Assembly: GCA_934045905.1 (NCBI GenBank)
Contig: OW203763.1
Location: 18,606,948-18,670,947, forward strand
Direction: 5' to 3'
DNA length: 64,000 bases
Source: Leuctra nigra
Taxonomy: Eukaryota > Arthropoda > Insecta > Plecoptera > Leuctridae
The position numbers and the translations under genes were made by a program. A model generated the notes under the pieces. It was not told where the DNA came from, searched no databases, and saw only the letters and a list, made by a program, of their open reading frames with translations. This document shows, piece by piece, positions 25,301 through 35,913 of the stretch (positions are counted from its first letter, which is position 1; every line of letters starts with the position of its first letter).

Positions 25301-28300
25301 TGTCGGTCCTGACAAAGAAATAATGCTAAATAATGTCATACTCACTTGACTGAATGGCTCATCTTGTAAGCGTACATATCAGTGAGCACCGTAAACTCGT
25401 ATGAGCGATGGTAATCGTCGTAACTGTCCACGATCTCTTGGTCTCCAGTCACCGGTATCAGTTCGCAGGTCTTGCTCACTTGGTCATACGCCAGAGGAAG
25501 ACAAGACAGCACTTGGCTGTCCCACCATTGACTCTGTGCTCTAGACACAATAATGAAGACATAATTCCAACTAATCACCTAATTGACAACAAAGACGAAA
25601 TTTTATGACAATCTCAGATGTTATGAACTGCAAATTTAGAAGATTTGCTCACTGGTTAGTGGTTGGGTTCGAGTCTATGACCTTTAGATTGCCGGTCTAA
25701 TGCTCTATCTATCGCTTAAATCTAAATCTAAATTTAGATTTAGATGGGAACCTCTAGAGTGCCAAGGCGGGTGTTTGAAGCGGCTACAGGGAAAACACGG
25801 AGAGTGGGGCGACCAAGAGACAGGTGGATTAGACTGATCAAGGAGGATGTGCTCGAAAGGGATGGTGGAGTGAGTTGGAGGCTGAGAGACAGTGGGAGGA
25901 CAGAACACGGTTGAAGGAATTTGTGGAACAATTAAAAGTGGAAGAAGAAGAGGAGGAAGATGAGGAAGAAACGCCAGGCGTGGCCAGCCGGTTTCCAGGA
26001 GTCCTGCGGCCCTAGTGTTGGTGGGAATACTCACCCCCTGACCCATTAAATTGGAACCAGGGATGGATTATTATTATTAAAGTAGCAGTTAGGCATTGGA
26101 ACAACATTATTTTAAAAGATGCGATGGTACCAGTGTACCACTGAGTATCATATAGGTACTGCTTTATTTAGTCTGAAATTAACTTGTAATTTGTGAATCG
26201 TATGTAACGCATGTCAAAGCTAGGACGATATGTAGTCTGCCGTATGCGTCAAAAGCGGTTTGTGGGAAAAAGTGTCATGTCTCTTGGTTTCATTCTCTTT
26301 GAAATATGTGCACCATGACTTATTATTTACTATATGTGCATCAGTTTAAATACCTATATTAATCATAAAATAAATATCGTGACCCTGCTTCCAACTATTG
26401 TCGGGTCAGGGGGTGGGATGATCCCACCAATGTTCTAGGGCACTTGTGATCTCAGAGCCGACTTGCCAAGTCCGACACTCCACACTTCTTCAATCTCCTC
26501 TTTCACTTCTTCAGGCTCCTCTCTTTCCACCAGTTCCCTCCATCTCTCTCTGTCTTCCCACCACTTCTCTGTTGTAATTACTCCCCAACACTCTCCTCTT
26601 TCTTCTGCGGCTGCCTCTATTCCGTTCATCCATTTAGTTCTAGGTCTTCCTGCCTTTCTTCTGCCACCCATGGCTGCACGCTCTGCCTCTCTATATGGTA
26701 TCCTTTCTTCTCCCATCCTCTTCATATGTCCGTACCATCTTAGCCTCTCTTTTCCAAGTTTAAATCTAAGAGACTCAACTTCTAGGTCCTTTCTAATCTT
26801 TGCACTCCTCACCTTGTCCATCTTCGTCACTCCTGCCACACTTCTCAGGAACTTCATTTCCGCAGCCTGCATTTTCATTTCTTCCTTCCCTCCCATTGGC
26901 CAAGTTACTGCTGCATATGTTAAGATTGGTACATAGTAGGTTTTGTACAGCAATATCTTACACCTCTGGGGCACATCTTCATTCCACAGTAGCTTCCTTA
27001 CACTTCTGCTGCTCTCACCCTCCTCTCGATCTCCTTGTCCACCTTTCCATCCTTTGCCAATACACTGCCTAGATATTTAAACTCGTCTTTTTCTGTCAGT
27101 TCCTCTCCTCGCATCTGCATCCGGCACCGTGTCTTCTGTTGCCTTTCCATAACCATGGTTTCACTTTTTTCTCTACTGATTTCTAGTCCATATTTTGCTG
27201 TCACTTCTTCCCACCTGTTGAGTTTCTCTTGCAACTCTTCCTCGGTCTCTGCCCACACAAGAACATCGTCTGCATATATGAGTGTGCGGGTGTCCTCTTG
27301 GTAATCCGGCTCGACCTCTCTCAGCATCCATCCATTACCACTGTAAATAATGTTGGTGACAATACACTCCTTTGCTTCAGTCCCTCCCTCACTTCGAACC
27401 AGTCCGTTTTTCCCACTCCCGTCTGCACGCAGCTACTGTTTTTCTTATACATACTTTGAATTCTTTGTATCACTCCACTGTCCACACCTTTCTTCTCTAG
27501 GCACCGCCACACTTCTTCTCTTGGCATTCTGTCGTACGCCTTTACCAGGTCCAGAAATATCATTCTCATCCCGCTCCCTTTCTCCCATCGGTCTTCCATG
27601 ATCTGTCTTACTAATATATTTAAGCTCACCATATTTCACAAATTTTAACCACCAATCACATTTTGTTCATGACATAAACGCATTTTTCGCAACTCTTATT
27701 GAAATATTTGTGAAGATACCCACAAGTTACATAGGATCTACAGAAGTTCTGCCACCGCGCAGGTGCTTCCTCTGTCGGATTAGTTAGCACGGGAGTTACA
27801 CTCCCCTGCCTGGGATGTGCCTGCTAGCCAAGTTAGTAACTGTAATACTTGCTGCAGATCCAAAGACTTCTGAATAGGGAGATGTATGCGCCAAATTTGA
27901 ATCACAATTACACTAAAATTTATTTATCTTGGAAATCATTCGATCAAATATGCTTATAATTTCACAAATTAACTATGTATGTAGCTTAAAATGATATGAC
28001 TGTAATATTTTAAAATAAATCAAAGTAAAGATTGAGAGAGCTTTTAAACATTTAAACATCTAGCTAGGTATTTTGAATATTAAATAATAAATTGTTTTAG
28101 TTTAGAGGATAGGTACCATAGAGAGGCAGAGTATTCAGCCAGGGGTGGCAGACGAAAGGCAGGAAGACCAAGAACTAAATGGATCAACGGAATAGAGGCA
28201 GCTCAGACGCAGAAGAAAGAGGAGAGTGTTGGGGAGTATTACAACAGAGAAGTGGTGGGAAGACAGAGAGAGATGGAGGGAACTGGTGGAAAGAGAGGAG

Positions 28301-31300
28301 GCTGAAGAAGTGGAAGAAGAGATTGAAGAAGTGTGGAGTGTCAGACTTGGCAAGTCGGCTCTGAGAACACAAGTGCCTAGAACATAGGTGGGATCATCCC
28401 ACCCCCTGACCCGACAATAGTTGGAAGCAGGGTCGCGATATTTATTAATTATTATTATTGCTTGCAAATATATCTTTTCTTTTTAATACCTTGTCAAGTA
28501 GGTACTCCAATTTTTGTTTTGGCAAGCTCTTCGAAATCTCGGAATTTCTAAAAACTAAATAAATGCAATCTCTCCATGGCTCTCTCCGTACCTCATCCTG
28601 GTACCTGTAGTAAGTCATACCTGTTTGTCTTGTTGTGAATGCCTAGGGCGACGGGATGATGGAGGTAATAGTCGGTGAACTGGTCCCAGATGTGCGGCTT
28701 GTTCTCCTGCGGCACGAACAGACCCAGGAAGAGGTTCATTGTGTTCTGTTTCTCAGTGTCGGAGAAAGTGTTGCTGTAGTAGCGACTCAACGTCTGCATT
28801 ATGTCGTTTCCTTGAGACGTCCATGGGGCAGTCTTCCTACGACACAGAAACAATTCAAGGATTCTTTAGAAAAAAATTAAATATGTACGTACCTACTAGG
28901 GGTGTTCACGATTACGATTAAATCGAATCGATTAATCGATTATGACATTGAAAACGATTAATCGATGTTAGAAAAAATAATCGAATTATCAATTTGAATT
29001 TGCTGCCTTGAAAATGGTTGCACTTTTGAACATCTAAAATGGCTGGCTTCATTCTGTCAACATTTTTCTTTGTGTGCGTAATATTTTAGTGATAAATTCA
29101 TGTTTGTGTGTATTTTCCCAAGTTTCAGTGTGTATTCCTCATTCGCATTACCAAGTGATGATAGAATTATGAATGAATTTGGCACTTTACAGCGTCTTTG
29201 ACGTAAAAGTGAATGACTTACCGGACACATTTCATTGTTGAGGTTAATATTGCCGTATAAGATGATATGATAACCACCCTGAACATGATGACATATAGTT
29301 ATATATCAAAACGATTTAATTCGATTATTTAATCGATTTTATTTACGAAAATCGAATTATTAATCGATTTAAATAAAATAATCGTTGAACACCCCTAGTA
29401 CCTACTACCTAAATGTATTTTTTTTGTCTTTTATAAAATGTTATGTAGGTAATAAATAATTTTTTGATTGTCACGGTAACATGAGATTATTTTTAAGATG
29501 TTGCTTCTCTGTTGCTGTTGATTATCTGATTGCCTTTGTAGTTCATACATATTTTCTTCTTAAGATCACTCTCATTAGCTTGAATCACACTTAGCAGATA
29601 TTTCCACAAGAGAAAGGGAATGCCATTTCATATGTATATAAAAATTATAAATGAAAAATGTACTACCTATTTCTTGGCTTATTCGTCGCTTTTTAACAGC
29701 TTGTAAGTTTTAAGTTGTCAGACTTCAAAGTTTACTTTTGGTGATTTAACTAGAGATGGGCCGATTCCGATTCTCGCGATTCCACCGATTCCAGTGGAAT
29801 CGGAAGAATCGCGATTCTCCGATTCCTGTCCATATTTTAGCGATTCCGATTCTTTTTGAAAATCCCGCCCTTTTAGCTAGATATTTTAGGTTAAAAACAT
29901 CGCCAAAGCACAATTCCTAGTATTACTACTTACTTTCCAACAAAATTAAAGATCTAACACATTAAAAAATAAAAATACATTAAATGTTGTTTTCTTACCA
30001 CTTTTTTGATTTTTTAATTACTAACCTGAGGGCAAAATACAAAGGGTGATAAATACAGTGAGGTTTGTAGGTAGGGTGACACAGATAGTAGTTGCGCGCG
30101 TAAGGCCAACACCAACTTCAGAAGCGCATATCTTTGATTATGGATCTCTTTAGAACCTGATCAAGGTCTCTATACCTTCCCCATATCATACACATATCTT
30201 TAAAAAACAGCTGTTTGAAGTTCTTTGGAGTATGTTCAGAAATACTCGAGAAGAACACTGAAAAACTGGAATTGACAGTAGTTGCGCACCCACTACAGTT
30301 GTTGTGCACCTACCAAGACAGTAGTTGCGCAGGGAAACAATGTAGTTTTAAACTCATTCTTCGTCAATGGGGTTGTTCACTGCCATTTGCTCTCACTCGC
30401 AGCGCTAGCAGCAATGGAGGTGTCTCTCTCTCTGATTGGTTGGTCTCTGAATCCAAGATCTATGAATCAAACTCCCGCCAAGGTTTAAAAACCTTCCATT
30501 CCGCTAGATGCATTTTAATTGGCTCTCTCCCGGACGATTAGAACAGCAGCGCCATCTACAATAGTTTTGCGTGAACAACCCCATAGGCACATATTATATG
30601 TTCATTCAATGACCAATTAAGTATCAATGAAAATAATTAAAATATTTACACTTATGTTGAGGTACTTAAAGTACAGTTTTTCATTGTTACCCAAGTGCGC
30701 CATTACTGTCCATGGCATATAGTTGTGGTGCACATGTTATTTCATTCCGTCTTGCAAGCACTCACTCAAATCGAGGTACTTTTAAGCCTAGTGCCTGGGT
30801 GTGTTCCTAAATGTAAGATACAAATATATCTTTGGACACAGGAAGAATAGGGCATAATATAGAGGAACATTTACTGAACGTTATAATAGCAAGGAATTTC
30901 ATATCAGCTGTTTTATGTGTCTTGCGCAACTACTGTAGCATGCGCAACTACTGTCTGTGTCACCCTATATGTGAAGAATCGGAATCGGAATCGCAAGAAT
31001 CGGAGCTAAGAATCGGTATCGGAATCGGAATCGTGAAATTTTGGAATCGGCCCATCTCTAGATTTAAAAGCTGTTTAAATTTAAACTTTAAATGTATAAA
31101 TACTTGAAGAAATTGACCCAATTTAGTAGATCTATTCCCCTTTCCATGCGGTACAGATAGCAACTTTGACAATTCAATTGAAATTTACTATAGTGTTATT
31201 ATTACGTAGTTCAATAAACAATACCATACCAAGAAAAAATTATAAACAAACTAATAATAAATAATAAAACAAAACAATACATACAAAACAATATGGAGGC

Positions 31301-34300
31301 AGCCAGCGTAATGGAGGTCCATTGTGTGCTGGCTTACTTATAAAAACAAGACAAAGATAGTGAGTAACAAATAAGATTTTGAAGATTAATATACATTTAA
31401 ATATTATTTGAATAGAATTTTCTGTGATAAATTAGCTAGATTGAAGAAGTGTGGAGTGTCGGACTTGGCAAGTCGGCTCTGAGAACACAAGTGCCCTAGA
31501 ACATTGGTGGAATCATCCCACCCCCTGACCCAACAGTAGTTGGAAGCAGGGTCGCGATATTTATTTATTTATTAATTATTTATTAAATTAGCTACTGTGC
31601 CTACCTGTATGTCTTTATGCGATGCACCAACTGCGACCCACCATACTGCAGCGCTAACGTGTCCCCGTGATCCTCGTACAGCTCCTCCAGCATCCTGACG
31701 CAGTCCGAGTCGAACTCCAGCTTGTTGGACTCCAGCACGCCGAGCGCGAACAGCTGGAAGCCGAGAGCGCACTTGCCGACGGCAAACTGAGCCGTGTTGG
31801 TTCGATCCAGACAGTCGACGCAGTTGACGCGGAGTATACCGGTCTGCATGGTCTTGCCGCGAGGCTGGCTGTGGAAGATACCTGTCTTGCAGATGGCGCT
31901 GTGAGCGAGGCCGGCCAATCGGCTCATCACATTCGCTTCTTTCCTGGAGACAAGAAGACAAAACATAGATGTGTACTGACTAGTGACTACTGATCAAGCA
32001 CCAGGAGGGAGACCTATTCCTGAAATTAGTGAGAGAGAGTAAGTATGAGATAAAAAAAAACAGTGAGAAAATTGTTATCAACCAATGAGAATCCAGCAGG
32101 CTTTGATTATATTGATTGTTACAGATTTGTTTCACTTTCTATCTCATTTGGTCATAGCCAACTCTTTTCTCATCACATAATTCTTCAGGAATAGGGTTCC
32201 AGTGGCTTAAACTTAAAATTCATGCACGTTCAGCTGGTATGTTGTTGTAATTATTTGTTATTGGAGACTACATTTGAATAGTTGTGTTACCCAAATTATA
32301 CAAACTTATTACTACATGAGGCACATATATAGCTTACAATACATTACACGATGACTGATCCTCTCAAATTCTCAAACAAAATAATTAGTATGAATTCAGT
32401 TCAAGGAAGAAAGAACTATTTTATGCGACCATGGGTTACTAGCACTTTAGGTGAGTAAACGTATTCTTTCTCTTACTGACCCCTTGTTGACGCGGGCCAT
32501 GTCGAAACTGACGTACTGCACTCGATGGGCTGGAGGTAGGAACTGGTTCAAATAACTCACTGCTTGACTGAACTCTTGACTCAGTGAGCTCTCATGTTTC
32601 TTCTTCTCTCGTTTCTTCACCAGGTTCAGAATAATGATCGGTGAACCGTATCTAATGAAAATAAAAGTAATACCAACACTTTTAAAAAGAAAGCTACTTC
32701 TCTAATTACAATCATCCGAGATAATTGAAGAAACTGGATCCATTGTCGAAACCAATTCTTTTCATTTGAGAACTGAACATTTTGAAATCTTTAATTTTCC
32801 TCAGAATTTGTTGTAATACTTTTGAACTATGCTCTTCTAGGTATTTTACTATTTTACTATTTTAGATTACAAATTGGAAATGTATGTATCCATGAGGAGG
32901 TATCAGTGAACCTTTTACATTTAAAATAACATGTCAATTCCTACCTCCGGAGTAGTTGGTTGAAATGCTGTCCCGCCGTCTCTGCAAACGGATCGCTGAT
33001 GTCAAAGCTAATTGTCGGTTTTGGCACCATTTTGCTCATGTCCTGACTCCACTGGGCAGGGATCGAACCTCGGAGTTGCACAAACGAACTGAAGCGTCCG
33101 TGATTCAACGATGATATGCTCGAGTCGTGGACCATCTGTTCAGTCTCCACTTCGTTGCCAACATCACCCTGGTAAGACAAGACAATTCATCACCAATTAA
33201 TGAATATTCAATGAAATAATAAAAATGATTTTTATCATTTATCATGATTTTTTAAATTTTTTATTAATGAATAATAAAAATTGTCAAGTCCAGGGTGTGT
33301 TCAGAATTACCATTTATTATTGTGAGAAACTGTAAGTCCCCAACTACATCCAACCATTTGTTTAAGTCCAGTGTAAGCAATGATGTTTAAAGTGAAGTCC
33401 ACATTCGGCGTGAATTTAGCAAAGGAGAATATGGTGCGTAAATAAAACTTAATCTTAAATAACTAAAATTTGTTCAAACTGTACTAAAATCACACTGGTT
33501 AATGTTATTAAATACCACAGCCGTCTGTAGATTCGTCGTTCGTTCCTCCTCCTCCTGTGAGCTGCCTGTTATCTTAAAAATTGTAGTTCCTCACTTGCCG
33601 TCCTGGGAAGGGGCCGCCACCGTCGCCTAGGCTATTCAAATACGTGACGGTGGCTGCCCCTTCCCGGGACGGCAAGTGAGGAACTTCAATTTTTACTCAG
33701 AAGACAGGCAGCTCACAGGAGGACGAGGAGGAATGAACGACGAGTGTACAGACGGCTGTGTTAAATACATACACATTATTTAATATATTGAACCCATTTG
33801 TGTACTATGCATTATTTTCCTTTATTGTGTAATTTGTACTACATACATGCATGCAATCTTAAAATCCATTTATCTCAGTTTCACTCACATTTTTGGTCTT
33901 GGTCACTTTATGATTTATTGACAAGGCTTTAGAATTAAAATTTTGGATAATGTTTTCATTAATAAAATAGAAAGGTACCTACATGCATCTCAATGAGTAG
34001 AGAAAATCAACATACCTAGGTATGTAGTAAGTACCTACCTACCTACATTATAAATAAAAAATTAAACATCTTATTATTGATTTTTAGTTTTAACTTTTGG
34101 ACCACAAAGGTTACCTACTCTACTTTCATCCACTTGCTAATACCTATTAGAGATTAACTTAGGTCGGGGACAGGCTAAGTTGAACCCTGTTTAGCATTGC
34201 CAGGTATAGGCCGGCCCAGCGCGGGTTCAACTTAGTCTGTCACCGACCATACCTACTAGGTGTCATTGTCAACATAAAATAATTTGGTACCTACCACATA

Positions 34301-35620
34301 GATTGTGTGTACCAGAAAATTGTAATCGGAGACTTTTTGCCTTATCAATATGGATAAATTGAGTGTCGATTAGATAGTCTGAATTACCTGACAGTTGCCG
34401 CCTCGCTTGAGAAACCTCGTCCCCGCATACTTGCTGGACCTTCTTGCAATCACAGTAACGTAAACCGACCGTCCGAAGATGCTGACATTCGATTGGCCGA
34501 TGAAGCCATGCATCACGTACAACAGCCAATCAGGATGAAGCTTTGATTCAATGGGGCTTAATAAATGCGAGTTCCACACAAATTTCTCATTGGGTGTGCT
34601 CCGAGATCCGTAAACACCGCTGACATTAGGATTATTAGCGGGCGGTGTCAAGTTGCTTTGCAGAGTATGTGTAATGTCGTAACTGTAACTGAAAGGAAAT
34701 ATAAGAATAATTAATTAGACTTTATTTAATATAAAGCTCTTGTCCTAGTCTGTAGTTACCATAACTTTATATAGAGGCCAGAATGTGAATGTGTGTCACA
34801 TAAAGTAACCAACATAAGTCTTGGATTAATCCTTAGCTAAGGAAACATCAGTTTGTTAGTATGTATTCAGTCACCTACAAAACATTAACTGAAGTGTTTC
34901 AATAGTGTCGATCAAATCTTAAATCTAAACTTACCTAAAGTAGAAATTACTTGACATGTCAATGCTCTGAAACATCTTAACGTATCGTGTCTCTTCAGGC
35001 ACAGAATGTTTGACTGCACCATCACTTGGAATGTAGATCATTGCAGTATCTTCAATCTTGTATATCGTGTGATGACCAACGGTACAAACTTTTCTTCGTT
35101 TTGTCACCAATATGATGTAATAGCCCTCGAGAAATCTGACAAAACCTATAGAGAACAGGAATAATGTCAGTGCATTGAACTCGTCAGTGATTTAAGTTAT
35201 AACACAATTCAATGGGATATGATAATGGCAATTATAAAAAGATGCATTACCTACAATACCAAATGCAGAGATGACCCGAGATACACCATTACCAGCCCTG
35301 GTACGATTACCAACATCTATCATTGCCACAAGGTTTCGAATTTCATCTTGAGTATATTCCATATTTTCATCCAAAACTGACAGTTCATGAGGCTCCATAC
35401 GATCGATTTTTAACACACGGAACCTCGTTTGTGTATTGTTCGAGCCCATTAGGTAAAACCTCTGAAAATGTAGAAGGAACGTGAGAGGTTAGAATGTCAA
35501 ACCTTCATAATAGGTGCACTTCTCTGAGAACCTTGAATACCTTACCGACTTAGTTTCGTACAATGCTATCTTTTGGATGGAGCTTATAATAGGATGAAAC
35601 ACGTATTTAGTTTCGTCCAT
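22337..35620 (-). CDS. FIG4: FIG4 polyphosphoinositide phosphatase (Sac domain)
   Basis: Exons in transcript order: 35620-35546, 35461-35251, 35145-34935, 34688-34388, 33168-32945, 32651-32481, 31943-31605, 28836-28621, 25540-25346, 23288-23130, 22532-22337. They sum to 2298 nt (765 aa plus TGA) with every phase consistent. The Sac domain fills roughly residues 25-520 ([38 protein letters not shown]). The catalytic CX5R(T) motif is C439-VDCLD-R445-T446, intact. [20 protein letters not shown] and [14 protein letters not shown] are family hallmarks. The C-terminus keeps [16 protein letters not shown] and an acidic serine-rich tail. FIG4 turns over PI(3,5)P2 on endolysosomes in a complex with PIKfyve/Fab1 and Vac14. 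It is shorter than human FIG4 (about 907 aa), mainly at the C-terminus. The last codons overlap a donor-like AG|GTGAGAG, so another terminal exon is possible. Introns carry many transposon relics. Confidence 0.96.
22989..23076. repeat. 45-bp tandem duplication in a FIG4 intron
   Basis: Units 22989-23033 and 23034-23076 start GCCTTTTAAATTCAAAAC and differ only by a 2-nt A-run length change, so the duplication is recent. Confidence 0.9.
23527..23611. repeat. Inverted repeat also present near 25132-25172
   Basis: TTCGATTCATATTTTTAATT and the following 18 bp at 23527-23564 are the near-exact reverse complement of 25132-25172. A second, inverted arm lies at 23589-23611 (AAAATATGAATCAAAACTGT). Probably ends of a small dispersed element within FIG4 introns. 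Confidence 0.5.
25746..26078 (+). mobile_element. 3' end of an RTE-like LINE (family 2)
   Basis: Reads [20 protein letters not shown] then [14 protein letters not shown] before the frame breaks, then a 3'UTR with CACCCCCTGACCCATTAAA and a terminal ATT tail. The GRPRDRW motif is typical of the C-terminus of RTE-like LINE proteins. The copy is 5'-truncated and inactive. Its 3' sequence differs from the family at 26370. Confidence 0.55.
26370..27635 (-). mobile_element. Decayed RTE-like non-LTR retrotransposon (family 1)
   Basis: Three minus-strand fragments in different frames make one reverse transcriptase C-terminal half. 27632-27321 has [17 protein letters not shown] and [12 protein letters not shown]. 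27327-26998 has [20 protein letters not shown] and FKYLGSVL. 26974-26435 has [38 protein letters not shown] and [12 protein letters not shown]. At least two frameshifts (near 27325 and 26985) and loss of everything upstream make it inactive. The 3'UTR ends near 26370 in a T/A-rich tail. Clade assignment is from motif style only. Confidence 0.8.
28112..28465 (+). mobile_element. 3' fragment of RTE-like family 1
   Basis: Reads [20 protein letters not shown], then frameshifts. The 3'UTR (CACCCCCTGACCCGACAATA, GCAGGGTCGCGATATTTATT) matches the minus-strand copy at 26370-27635 in the same FIG4 intron. It is 5'-truncated with a short ATT tail. Confidence 0.75.
28897..29397. mobile_element. hAT-type non-autonomous element with perfect 8-bp TSD
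   Basis: The ends are TAGGGGTGTTCA and TGAACACCCCTA. The 8-mer GTACCTAC sits on both sides (28889-28896 and 29398-29405). Subterminal AATCGATTAATCGAT-type repeats occur at both ends. 501 bp, no coding capacity, in a FIG4 intron. Confidence 0.85.
30074..30965. mobile_element. Nested DNA element with repeated subterminal motif
   Basis: The ends are GGGTGACACAGATAGTAGTT and the complement of GGGTGACACAGACAGTAGTT, both bordered by TA. The motif AGTAGTTGCGC recurs near 30089, 30278 and 30321 and, inverted, near 30924 and 30941. 892 bp with no transposase frame; it sits inside the element 29751-31060. Confidence 0.7.
30368..30583. mobile_element. Innermost nested inverted-repeat segment
   Basis: Bounded by a perfect 13-bp inverted pair, TGGGGTTGTTCAC and GTGAACAACCCCA; 216 bp. 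It includes GCAGCGC-type words on both arms. No target duplication is visible, so it may be an insertion or an internal part of the surrounding element. Confidence 0.5.
31438..31592 (+). mobile_element. Short 3' fragment of RTE-like family 1 next to a FIG4 splice donor
   Basis: Starts within codons for [14 protein letters not shown] and ends with the same 3'UTR and TATTTATT tail as the copies at 26370 and 28465. The tail ends about 11-12 nt from the donor of FIG4 exon 31943-31605. Confidence 0.75.
33516..33760. mobile_element. Foldback hAT-like MITE with perfect 8-bp TSD
   Basis: The whole 245 bp is a near-perfect palindrome centred near 33640. The ends are CACAGCCGTCTGTA and TACAGACGGCTGTG, and the arms are about 110 bp with few differences. 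The 8-mer TTAAATAC flanks both sides (33508-33515 and 33761-33768). In RNA this would be a long hairpin. It lies in the FIG4 intron between exons 34688-34388 and 33168-32945. Confidence 0.85.
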
Positions 35621-35913
35621 TTTAGAACGTGATTATTATTTCCACTTTACATGAATGTGACACTTGCTTAGCAAGGAACCGAGAATCGAACCCGCCCCCA
35701 AATCCTAAACAGCTGACAAAACATTCAGTTTGGCAGGCGGTGGACAGTGAGGTGTCAACAAATGGAACGAAACTATTGTTGTTGCGATTTGTTTCAAAGG
35801 CTGTGGTCCATGTCATGGAAGGAAGTTTAGTGCCGATTCATATTGTGAATTTAAAATAATCGTAAATAATTAACACTCATGGATAAATAAAATTCATTAA
35901 TCATCATATAAAG
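35621..35913. promoter_or_regulatory. Bidirectional promoter region between FIG4 and Tango1
   Basis: Only 293 bp separate the two divergent start codons, so promoters and both 5'UTRs must lie here, unless an upstream exon overlaps the neighbouring gene. Visible: an E-box CAGCTG near 35709, and on the minus strand a B-box-like GGTTCGATTCTC near 35692, perhaps a SINE relic in the FIG4 5'UTR. No TATA box is evident. Confidence 0.65.

Larger units (their letters stand above)
29751..31060. mobile_element. hAT-type element (outer shell of a nest)
   Basis: The ends are TAGAGATGGGCCGATTCC and its exact complement GGAATCGGCCCATCTCTA. The flanks GATTTAAC (29743-29750) and GATTTAAA (31061-31068) are a near-perfect 8-bp duplication. 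Both ends are rich in GAATCG repeats (GGAATCGGAATCG). It lies in a FIG4 intron and has been invaded by another element at 30074-30965. Confidence 0.8.

Noticed and set aside
25653..25690. TGGTTAGTGG followed by GGGTTCGAGTC, tRNA-like boxes
   Set aside because: The spacing is too short for tRNA A and B boxes and no cloverleaf forms; at most a rearranged SINE head.
31572..31961. Minus-strand frame overlapping the FIG4 catalytic exon in another frame
   Set aside because: The FIG4 frame carries the CX5R motif and the full alignment; this one is a frame shadow.
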